From contig CM022303.1 of the NCBI GenBank assembly GCA_011799875.1, forward strand, positions 296,558,362 to 296,622,361: a DNA stretch of 64,000 nucleotides, in the 5' to 3' direction. Shown piece after piece: positions 34,620-44,269 of the stretch. Positions within the stretch are counted from its first letter, which is position 1. Every line of letters begins with the position of its first letter. The stretch is from Thinopyrum elongatum. Taxonomy: Eukaryota > Streptophyta > Magnoliopsida > Poales > Poaceae. Below the pieces are notes generated by a model, which was given only the letters and a program-made list of their open reading frames with translations, did no database searches and had not been told where the DNA came from. A program made the position numbers and the translations under genes.

Positions 34620-35308
34620 ACGACCGTCGAGGAGGATCCGCGCGGTAGAGCGTGTCCACTGTTCCTGAAAAACAAAAATGATTACAGCGAGCGTTTCCAC
34701 TCTTACGACGGAGGAGTGCGAAACACGACAGCCACTTGAACACACAATACTCCTACTACTAGGCATGTGCAGTGGTTCATACGCCAGTACCATAATATTG
34801 TTGCTAGTGTAGTAAGATATGACGATATAAAATGATGTTGTGCGCATGTCAACTATGAACAGTAATGTAACATGCCCCTTTTTCGACTGTCCGGTCGAGA
34901 ATGAACGGTGAGATCAATGTTAACAGAACTAGGTCTACATCGCACGGAGAGTACGGTGCTACAGTACTCCACGAAACATGAACCATATGAAGCACGAATG
35001 AGTGTTAGGTAGGGTGTATGAAGGGTGCATGGGAGCAAAAGTTCCCTTCTCGACCCACTTTTGGGTGTTTGGCAGAGTGCATGAAGGGTGCATGAGTCCA
35101 CACTAGGTTAACACAAATACACTAGGAGCATGCAGAGCATGCATCAACAGGGGTGCTGAGATGAGTATGCACCAAGAGGGAACAACTATATTGAGATGAG
35201 AATGCAACCAAACACACCCGCACGCTTTGTGCTACAGCGATTGGTCTGCACCATCTGAGTTTGATCCAACGATCATGTTGCGCCGAGACATGCCCATGCA
35301 GAGGATGC
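34620..35308. other. intergenic, nothing recognised
   Basis: Contains two close copies of GAAGGGTGCATG (about 35020 and 35083) and no coding frame of note. Confidence 0.4.
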
Positions 35309-36013
35309 CTAAACACCACCGAAGTCCCTCTGCTTCTCGAGGCACACGACATTGGTGATGCAGGGTGCCACCGCCCGTAGAGCCCGCTCCCGGTCGACGG
35401 GAGCCAGCTCGTCAAAGATGGCGTCCAATGGCACGAATGTATTCCGGTGACGAAGCCCTGAGAGGATTCGCCCGGCAACAACGACGGCCACCCGCAACCC
35501 CTCCCTGTCCAGCTCCACCCCCATCATCGCGCGGAGACGGCTCAGCTCCTCGGAGATATAGGTGAAGAAGGAGACCTGGTCAGGAAGCCGCAGCTCGTTG
35601 AAGTCGATGGGGTGGTCGAACGGGTTTAGCCTGACGACCGGCATGATCGTGCTGGCACGACGGTAGGCATCACGCAGCCGCAACACGTGTGTGGCAATAT
35701 GGTCCAGCAAGTAGCTGAGGTGATCCTGGACCTCGTCACGATCGGCCCGCTCATGCTCCAGCCGGCTCGCCTGACCGCCTATCGTATCTCCCGCTTTTTG
35801 CAGCAATGCCGCCGACGCCTCAAGCATCTTTGTGGTGGACGCCTGCCGCTTTTGAAGCTTCGTGAACTCCCGCACATAAAGGAGGAGCATGGCACTCCTC
35901 TCCTCCTTGAGCTCACGGAGCTCCACGTCCTTGGCCCTGAGCTCCGCATCCTTGGCATGGAGCTCCTGTGTCAGGCGCCTCACCTCAGAGTCCGTCATCT
36001 GGTGTGCCGCCAT
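35309..36013 (-). CDS. intact single-exon coiled-coil protein, 234 aa
   Basis: Start chosen at ATG 36013 (MAAHQMTDSE); an in-frame ATG lies six codons upstream. The first 110 residues are a coiled coil with direct repeats (A-K-D-A-E-L-R-A-K-D-V-E-L-R-E-L-K-E-E) and a heptad run through Q-A-S-R-L-E-H-E-R-A. The C-terminal half is globular, with V-V-R-L-N-P-F-D-H-P-I-D-F and F-V-P-L-D-A-I-F-D-E-L-A-P. No signal peptide, membrane span or zinc motif. I do not recognise the family. The frame is free of stops and codon use is GC-rich at third positions like grass genes, so I take it as real. Shares the upstream module with gene B, C and A. Confidence 0.7.
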   Translation of the reverse strand: MAAHQMTDSEVRRLTQELHAKDAELRAKDVELRELKEERSAMLLLYVREFTKLQKRQASTTKMLEASAALLQKAGDTIGGQASRLEHERADRDEVQDHLSYLLDHIATHVLRLRDAYRRASTIMPVVRLNPFDHPIDFNELRLPDQVSFFTYISEELSRLRAMMGVELDREGLRVAVVVAGRILSGLRHRNTFVPLDAIFDELAPVDRERALRAVAPCITNVVCLEKQRDFGGV

Positions 36014-36411
36014 GGAACCAGGTAGAAGCAATGGGGAGAGGAAGCTAAGGGGGTGAAACGGTTGAAAGGCAATGCAATCTACGGGAAGGCGGAGGGAGCC
36101 AGTCGAGGAGCAGGGTGAATCTTTTTGTTTTCACCTTGGGAAAACACCAGTCGATGACTTTTCACTTCAGGGAGCAGTGGGTTTTACAAGCGGAGTCATC
36201 ATGACTAATTGCTGCCGCGCCTACTCCCGTCAATCAAAAAAATAAAAATCCTGCCGCGCCTGCCGCACCCAAAGACCAGTGCAATGCAGCGGTGGATATT
36301 TAAATTTACCTACTGGCAAGGAGAGAAAAAGGGGTGAAAAAACAAATGTGGTGGCGGCCTAGCTACTCGGTCGCACTAGCCCAACTAGCTAGCCACCGTG
36401 CTTCACTGATG

Positions 36412-36480
36412 TACTCAGCGGGAAAGGTGGGCTTTTGTGATTTGACGACTCAATTACTTGCTTCGGCGCTACGACCGAGG
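36412..36480 (-). promoter_or_regulatory. shared promoter/leader module, copy 4 (35309 gene)
   Basis: GCGGGAAAGGTGGGCTTTTG, TGATTTGACGACTCAATTAC, TTCGGCGCTACGACCGAGG in the order of the other copies, here about 400 bp upstream of the start. Confidence 0.6.
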
Positions 36481-36608
36481 AGGACCCAGAAAACGCGCGG
36501 TAGGGTGTCCCACGTCTCGGCAAGGAAGAAAATATGCGTGCACCATCCGGGAGGACCCAGAAACCACGCGGTAGGGTGTGCCACGTCTCGGCACGGAGGA
36601 AAAATGTG
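36481..36608 (+). repeat. 71-bp direct duplication upstream of the 35309 gene
   Basis: AGGACCCAGAAA, CGCGGTAGGGTGT and CCACGTCTCGGCA occur at 36481 and again at 36552 with the same spacing. Confidence 0.8.
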
Positions 36609-38074
36609 CGTGTAAAAATAAACTGTATCAAACTACCTATGGTTCGACCTCGGGACCCAGCCAGTCGGTCGAAAACACCCCACTAGCCACATAGCTTCAT
36701 CATGCTAATGTGGAACGGAGGATAGGTGTGGTTAGCTCCGTCTCGACCAGCCACAACGTCTCTTGTTCTAGGCGATTCATCTATTTTCCAAGCATTTTTT
36801 AGTTATAATAACACCATGGCAAGCTCGCGCCACTCTTCGTGTGTGCCCGTGCGTCTAAAGGTTGTACTACTAGATGGATAGGAGAGAGAGATGGCAGACA
36901 TGGGACCCACCAGTAAGTCAGTCAACGTTAATGCACCTATTGATGAGCCACTCCCTCTACTCTACTCAATGTAATACTGTATAAAATCAAGTTATGCGAC
37001 AAAGCCAACAACCATTGCAGTTTCAGGCTATCGACATATGCTTTGTACTCCAGGTTGCCAGTTCGAATCTCGTCCTTCAGATTTGTTAGTTTTAGGTCCA
37101 AATTTGATCAATGACAAGTGGGCCTCCCGTGTGTTGTTCCGATATTTCAGTGTAGGATGATTTTTTTGCACAAACACTTTGCGCGGTTAGACAAGTTACG
37201 GCACCAGTTACACGTATTTTGCAAATTTAGGAACAAAAGTGACAGCGACATAGAATATGACATGCTCCCCGCAGCTTAGATGCTATGATGATACGAGCTT
37301 CGGGGCCGTTGGATATGGGATCCAAGGGCATCTGTGTAGTTTTGGTACTAATTGTGTGCAATTCCCAAACTCATTAAGGTTTCTTGTAAAAATATTAAGA
37401 CATCTTGTGAGCCGCTATATCTCAGATCTACACGCTCCATATAGCATCTAAGGTGTGGGGGCACATGATATTCTCCCGGGGGGGGGGGTGCACAACCTAT
37501 CGGTGTTTGGGAGGGTGGGGACAAATATAATGTTCAAAAAATATAATCTAAACAATCCTGAACAGAGCTTCACAATTTTATCTAAGGTCGAGGGGTTACC
37601 CCCCGACAATCTACATAGCTCCGCCTATGCAAGAGGTGTAGTGGGAGCATCTAGGTGTGAGAGAGATGACACGAGAAAGAGAGGTCAATCGAGTCATTTA
37701 TAGAGGGAGAGATTGAGTGAGTGTGGCCTAGCGTACACTCGAATGTTAAAGACGATACACTGAGATATCGTGCGGCGAAGCTGCAGTGAGGGCTGGAGGG
37801 AGATAGTTACCAAGAGTGGCCTAGATAGACTTTGTGTGTGCGCGCGCACGGTGAAGGTGTTTTACAAAGGCAACATACGTGTCTTGAGTGAGAGAGGGAG
37901 GGTTTGTCATGGAGGGCACGACGAGGTTGTGTGTGAGAAATATATTTGTTGAGAGTGTGTGGGTGGGTGTGACATCAATGGAGATCGAACCGTGAAGAGA
38001 AATAATGAGCGCGCGTGTGTCGGATACCAATAGCTCTATTAACAAAGAAATGAAGATCGATCGATACATGAAGT
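36609..38074. other. intergenic, no gene recognised
   Basis: Holds a G run near 37480-37489 and alternating TG/CG DNA near 37835-37850. Neither strand has a convincing protein. Confidence 0.4.
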
Positions 38075-38806
38075 CACTACTGCAGGATGCTGCTAACGCG
38101 ACACTACAATCAGAGACCCTTCGACGAAACTGTGTGCGATGCATTAATCGCAAACAGTGATGTAAAAAAACTATCAAAAAAGATGCAAAACGTTTGCGAT
38201 GGCGGATACATCAAATGCGGTTCAGATTTTAGTTGTGTGTGCGTTGTGGGGCATACGGTTCAGTTCAATGAACTGTTTGTGATGAGGAAGAACAAAAGAA
38301 ACGGGCAGCCAGATGGAGGCGTGTGCGGTATACGACATACAGTTCACTCAGATAAATTGTTTGTGATGAGGCAGAACAACAGAAACGGGCAGCCAGATGA
38401 AGGTGTGTGCGATATAAGGCATACAGTTCACTCGGATGAACTGTTTGCGTTGAGCCAAGATAACAGAAACGGTTCAATTTAACATGATGTGTGTGATACG
38501 CGGCAAACAGGTCTGTAATCAGAAATGTGTGCGAAGACCGATAATAACACAGACGATTGCTGCTAATAAGACGTGTGTGTTGTGCGTTGGGATTGCATAT
38601 AGAACAACAACATATATAGACACACTTATAAGGACATGGTTGCATAACCAAATTAAACATCCAATTACATAGGTGGCTACTACACACATGACATTTCCAC
38701 ACACCAAAGTCAACTATATATTACATGCATAATTAACTAGGATAAACGATCATCTGATCATCATCTACTTCTTGTGACGCTTGCCGCTATTACTCTGCTT
38801 GTGGCT
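38075..38806 (+). mobile_element. CACTA-type terminus with 84-bp subterminal repeats
   Basis: Begins CACTACTGCAGGATGCTGCT at 38075, preceded by agt. Subterminal repeats follow (38185-38490). The part from about 38185 on has a second copy at 43555-43990, in the same orientation and including the 3' end of the exonuclease-like gene. The inverted right terminus was not found. Confidence 0.65.
38185..38490 (+). repeat. 84-bp subterminal tandem repeats, about 3 units
   Basis: The unit AACTGTTTGTGATGAGG, AGAAACGGGCAGCCAGATG, GCATACAGTTCACTC starts at 38271, 38355 and 38439 (two steps of 84), with a decayed unit before. Because 84 is a multiple of three, a spurious 131-codon ORF spans it. Confidence 0.85.
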
Positions 38807-41800
38807 CTATCCGTCCTCATCGATTTCGGTAATGAGGCACTTCCTCGTGTCAACAATCCGCCTGTGCATCTCGTAGCATGTGTACATGCTCTTGGCCACG
38901 AACCTGAGGTGAGGTTCATCCAGTTGCTGCATCCAGGCCTCGTGCCAAGATACGGGACTTGTTCTCTTGGCATCCTGCTTCATCTTTTCGTAGTAGGTGT
39001 CGATGATGGCCGAGGCGAGTTCAACCAGGGAGTCCTTCTTCGTGCTGCCCCAGACCCTGTAGTGCTCACGAATTTCGACAAGGTTCTTGCAGGACAAGCC
39101 CGTAACCCTGAGCGCTTTTACATCGTCGGTGGTTTCCACCGTAGCGAACTTGTAGTCGGTGCTGTTGACAAACCTGGCGAAACAGTCACAAGGCTCTGTG
39201 GCCATGCAGTAGTGGTAAATGAGGACATGATGGCACACGCACAACTGGGCGATGGCAACCTTTTCATCTTTACCGGGAAGATCGGCGGTGTACTGGAGGT
39301 CGATGCTGACCACCTTGTACTTGTCTCCAGCAAGCAACTGCTCCACGGTGTTGATGTAGTCCTCCACCACAGCCGGGTCGATGGTGTACACCACCGAGAG
39401 ATCCGTCTCCCTGTGGCACCCCGGCTCAGAGCAACCGGTTTACCTTGCATTGCCAGCCCAGAGATCAAGTCTTCTGGCAACGCACAACAACTTGGTACAG
39501 AAAACAACTGCTTTATTGATGCTAGCGGAAACATAGGTTCAATATTACATCAAGTAGCGAGGCCAAGCGGCACACACGGTGCGGCTGAACAGTATGTACA
39601 TTATTTAATGAACATGAAGGGGCCTCGATCACGACAACTACGCGGCAGCGGAACGACGATGAAGCGGAACTCCATAGCACATGGACACCGATGTGGACAC
39701 GATCTAGACTCGGGAAGCACTCCGATCTGGTAAGACTTTCCTAAAATCTGGCATGACACGCCAGGTCAGTACATTGAATGTACTTGCAAGCTCACAACAA
39801 GTATAAGCATAATGGCAAACAATATTATGACAATTAAGAGGTTAAATGCAATACTTCAACATACTACTCATGCAGTGAATCATATTTGTGCACCGAGTCC
39901 CTCGGACTCTCTTACCAAACGGGTTACCTCGTAACAAACATCATCAAAACGGTGATCATTCCCTGATCACAAACGAGACCAACACTTTGGTTCCCACACC
40001 AACGACCATCTTCATGGTCTCAACAATCTCATCACATAACCAGTGCCAACCATATAACTTTAGTGTGTAAGATTAACTTAATCACGTTGATCCATGGTGT
40101 GACCTACTTACGAGCTGTGTCCGTAACCGAGGACGCGGCTATCGATAGATTTAATAAACACTCTGTAGAGGTTAGTACACTGTACCCACACCACGGAACC
40201 CATGGCCTCGCACTCCCATTCGGGTGGACCAACGGCCCGACAGAACCCTCCCATTGCCATGACACTCTCTCGGCCACTCCGACCAACTCCCCTCTGGGCT
40301 AACTCATGGGTGGCCCCGATGTCTACCAAAGACATCCAACGGCCACCGTTGTGGCAAAACAAATCAATGGTCCCAAACGGGGACAAGGTACCATAAGAAC
40401 AACGGGCACACAAGGTTATGTCTGCTTACCGGGCCAGGGTACCGCACGCCCATAACCTTCCCTCGTTGGAGGCACCGACCAGAGGAATGACAATGGACCG
40501 AATAAAGGCCTTCCCATAAAGGCAAATGTGGCTGCACTGGGAAGCTCGATTCAGTGGCACCATGACCCGATCAACATTATATTCAAGTTGAATTATTATC
40601 AGGTTTAACTTGAAATAAAAGCACTCGAGTCATAGTATGCCATGAACATGCAACTATCTGACATGCACTATATCCATATTACTCTAAAGTAAACGGATCA
40701 ACATCATAGAATCATTCTACTTGCACTACTAATCACTTTAACTTACTGGTTTCAACTTCCCTGGTTTTAAATATCATCATTTTTAGTTATGCCATTAACA
40801 TAGTAAAATCAATACCTCATATATGAAAATGATACCGATCATAACCAAATCATAACCATACTTCCAAAAATACTTCTACTGCCTCATACTAGTCCATGCA
40901 TTCAAACACTACTGTAAACTAAGCATTTCAATCTTGACAAAGTAAACTAACATATGCAATATTCATTAAATGATTAAATGCATGAAATAAATCATATTCA
41001 AGTTGGAAAAACCATAAATATTGAAATCACACCATGCAAATATTTGTGTGGCTTGCCTTAGTACAGAGGAGGGTCACACTCCTCCTGGTTCTCATCTAGG
41101 CAAGCTTCTCCTTCTGAAAATATTTAAAACAGCATAAAGAAAATATCAAGAACCACTCTGAAATTCACCAGAAATTCTAGACAGCAAGGAAAAATATCTA
41201 ATTTGTGTGCTGCTAGAATATTTCAATACAAACACAATGCAAAAAGAATCAACTCATTTGGATTTATGGTTTAGGAGTTAGAGCTGGTCAAAGTTTCTGG
41301 TCAATATTTGAATTAAATTCAAATAAAAAGAAAACAGGGGGGGGGGGGGGGGGGTGATGTCGAAGACGTAATCCTGCGGGGCGCCACCACTCGTACCGCT
41401 TCGGTCATGGCTGAGTGGCTGACAGAGGGCCCCCGCTGTCCGGTTTGGAGAGAGAGGGAGGGAAACAGAGGAGGGGCGGCGATTCGCCAGCATTTCTCCT
41501 GTGAGGAGAGGTCGGCTGCCGCTGTGGAGGGGGGGGGATGGATGCGCAAGACTACGGTGAGCCTATACATACCCGAAACATGGCTAGGGGTGGACGGGGC
41601 GGGTCGCGGTGGTCTTCTGCAGAGACGTCGGCGGAGGGAGCTCGTCGGAGGTGGCGATTCCGGCGAGGCAGGGCGTTTCCAAGGGCTCCAACTGCACCAG
41701 CACGCAACAATGGATCACCAGAGACACACCAAAGAAATTGGTCGAGCTCGAGCGGCTTTGGAGAGGTGGGAAGCAGCAGAGGGGATCGCCGGCGAACTCC

Positions 41801-43028
41801 GGTCGGGAACGGCGGCTAGAGGCCTGCCCGGCCGGGCCGCGGCTATCTACTGCGTCGTGGTGGTTGTGTGAGTGTGTTGCGGTGCTCGGAGAGGCTGGGG
41901 AGGGGCTGTACTTATAGGCGAGGGAGGAGGGGGCTCGGGGCTCCACCGGAGTTCTCTGGAGACGGCGCCCGACGACAAGAGGTGTTAGTGAGAGAGGGGG
42001 AGAAGAAGCCGTGGCTCACGCGGCCACTATGGGAGGGAGGAGACGAGCACAGGGCTCGGGTGGCGACGAGCACAGTGGGCATGGGCGCACTATACACTTG
42101 GCCGCGTCGTGCCCGTGCTCGCTGCGGCGAGTTCCGGCATCGGCGAGTGCCAGGGGGAGTTAAGGGCGTCAAGACGATGATGGTGGCGAGGTTTGGCAAG
42201 GTGCGGCGAGTGGGGAAGCGAGCACGAGCGAAACAGAGCCGTCAGCGGCGTCCGGAGCGCGTCGACAAGCATCCTGGCATCATGCACACGCGTGGTCACC
42301 GCGTGAACTTTGGCATCGTGCCACGCCGCGCATTAATTTCATGTCTGGCGTGTAGTCCTTGATGGTTTGGGTTGATCCAAGGTCTTGAGTTGCTCACAGG
42401 TCGACTGTGCGAGAGTGTAGCATCTTGGCAAGTTTCTGGACAGAAACTTGTGAGGATAAAAGAGAGAAATCTAGAAGGAGTTTAGGGCTAATCTTTGGAG
42501 GTTAAGGTTTTCTTAGGAGGGTAATGAAGCTCAAACATTTTCAGCTCCATTGGATCAAGGAAAAATGCACTTCCTGTAGAAACTGCATTTTCTGGCCAGA
42601 ACAGAAAAGATTTTCTGTAGCAAAAATATTCCAAATAACTATGAAATATTTTTGCACAGGGGGGTGTGCCAAGGTCCAAAGAATATTCAGGAATTTTCTC
42701 AGATTTTTGTGGGCAAGAAAAATGAGGGTTGCTTTGGAGCATATGTGACTGAAGTGATTTTCAGAGAAGAAATGAATATTTTTCATTTATGAAAAATATT
42801 CCTATGGCCATGGAGGGATATATCAGAGAAGAAATGATGTGTTTGAGAGAGAGGTGAGTCACTTGGGTGAAAATCAAGGACATGCCCAAGTGATTAAGTC
42901 CAACTGAGTTGATTCAAAACTCCAAATTCAAATCAAATGGCAATGAAATCCATAAAAAGAAAAAGAGCAAAAACCAGGATGTCACACTCCCTCGCGTGGG
43001 TCTCGACTTTATGCTCGCCGAACTCCAT
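38807..43028 (-). pseudogene. 3'-5' exonuclease-like protein gene split by a solo LTR
   Basis: Coding parts: 43028-42987 (14 codons from ATG 43028) and 39411-38807. The 5-bp ctccc duplicated by the insertion lies inside an Arg-Glu codon pair; ignoring the LTR and one ctccc copy leaves one open frame of 213 residues, so the gene was open before insertion. The body resembles DEDD (RNase D / WRN-like) exonuclease domains of grasses: V-V-S-I-D-L-Q-Y, K-V-A-I-A-Q-L-C-V, F-V-N-S-T-D-Y-K-F-A-T-V, K-D-S-L-V-E-L-A. Catalytic positions are altered: D-L-Q where Exo I has D-x-E, and F-V-A-K-S where Exo III has Y-x-x-x-D. The TAG at 38809 precedes a basic tail that is still readable, so the C-terminus is also cut. 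Not an active nuclease as read. Confidence 0.72.
39412..42986 (-). mobile_element. solo LTR, 3575 bp, inserted in the exonuclease-like gene
   Basis: Ends TGTGGCACCC and GGATGTCACA form imperfect inverted termini, flanked by a perfect 5-bp duplication ctccc (39407-39411 and 42987-42991). On the minus strand CTATAAGTAC at about 41918-41909 is a TATA box. No primer site, gag or pol is present, so it is a solo LTR left by recombination of a long-LTR element. It holds an 18-base G run (41337-41354) and GC-rich shadow ORFs at 41407-42362. Confidence 0.78.
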
Positions 43029-43554
43029 TGGAGCACCACTAGATATCCTCTCTGTATGTGTCCTCGTGGGTGTGCTTGTTGTGTTGTGGGGCGAGATCGA
43101 AAGGTTGAAGAGACTAAGGTTATAATGGCCGCGGGAATTAATGTGGAAGCCGGACGTACTGGAATATCCGCACACCCGGATGGTAGTTCTAATTTGCAGT
43201 GCGTAACTCTATCGTGCCGCACGTAACTGCATCATGGCGACGCGCACGGCACAACCGCATGCATATGGGCCCCCAACGTGATCGTGCGCAGACCCCAACC
43301 GTTGGCATAGCGCGCGCGCAGGGACGCGAGCAGAGCGCTCCGCGGCGCCTCAACGGCGAGCAACCATATATATGCATATAGCAGTTGAACACGCAAGGAA
43401 AAGCTGTCCACAAGCCGAGCGCGTGGAGGTACGCGAGCAGAGCGCGCCGCGGCGCCTAACGGCGAGCACAGCGCGCTGCGGCGCCTAACGGCGAGCAGAG
43501 CGCGCCGAGGGACGTGAGCAGAGGCCGGCATAGTGATACATGGCAAATAAGATG
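43029..43554 (-). repeat. 5' flank of the exonuclease-like gene with ~31-bp GC-rich repeats
   Basis: GCGAGCAGAGCGC followed by GCGGCGCCTAACGGCGAGC recurs at about 43327, 43433, 43464 and 43493. The frame of the gene stays open upstream to 43175, so the true start may be earlier than 43028. Confidence 0.6.
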
Positions 43555-43990
43555 AACTGTGCGAGCGATGGCGGAGACATCAAGCACGAATCAGATTAGA
43601 GTTGCGTGTGTGATACGTGGCATACAGGAGATCCACCCGAGCTATTTGTGATGGAATAAGCCGTGTGTGTTGTGGGCAAGCGCTTGCTGATATACAACCG
43701 TCTGCGATTGATGAATTCATGACCGACGGTTTCCCTACTGTAGTCCATTTGCGATGTGATATGCTCTGTCTACAGAACATCAACATATATACTTATAAGA
43801 ACAGCATTGCATAACCAAATTAATCATACAATTACAGAAGTGACTACACACATAACATTTGCACACACCAAAGTAAGCAATTACATGCATACTAAACTAG
43901 GAGAAACGAGCATATCTACATCTTGTTGCAACGATGTTTGCCATTGCTCAGCTTCCGGCTGGATCCCTGGTCATGAATGGTTAATAAAAT
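43555..43990 (+). mobile_element. second copy of the CACTA segment with exonuclease-gene tail
   Basis: Follows 38185-38270 and 38480-38800 closely (gcgatggcggaKacatcaa, gcataaccaaatta, acacaccaaagt). Read on the minus strand, its right end (about 43975-43920) encodes the basic tail G-S-S-R-K-L-S-N-G-K-H, the counterpart of the tail after the TAG at 38809, and then stops. So this copy carried the same gene and is truncated at about 43985. Confidence 0.65.
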
Positions 43991-44269
43991 CTAAGTCTAT
44001 TGCATATTAAGGTCAAAATAGTACTACCAATATACGAGTCTCATACGATGCCATTTCAACGATTGTACCACAAAAGCCCGAAATATTACAAGGTTCAAAT
44101 TTCCAGAGTTACATGGCTCAAATTCAAAGATTACAAGGTTCAAACTGATATTAGAAATGAAATTCAGCTCATTCAGCTGCAAACGCCCGTGCTGATTAGC
44201 TGAACATGGATATAAGAGAGGTTCAAACTAAAAATAAAAATAGTAAGGCCAGTTTCGAAACCTCGTCAT
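43991..44269. other. flank downstream of F-box copy B, nothing recognised
   Basis: AT-rich, with a repeated ACAAGGTTCAAA motif (44090, 44131); probably 3' flank of the F-box pseudogene. Confidence 0.4.

Noticed and set aside
37020..37095. tRNA-like stretch (GCCAGTTCGAATCTCGTCC)
   Set aside because: The T-arm-like box is present, but I cannot fold a full cloverleaf or find a matching acceptor stem; at best a decayed tRNA or SINE remnant.
38087..38482. 131-codon plus-strand ORF
   Set aside because: Created by the 84-bp repeat, a multiple of three; it starts inside the CACTA terminus.
41407..42362. Several 90-164 codon ORFs, GC-rich, both strands
   Set aside because: All lie inside the solo LTR 39412-42986, overlap in several frames and show no motif.
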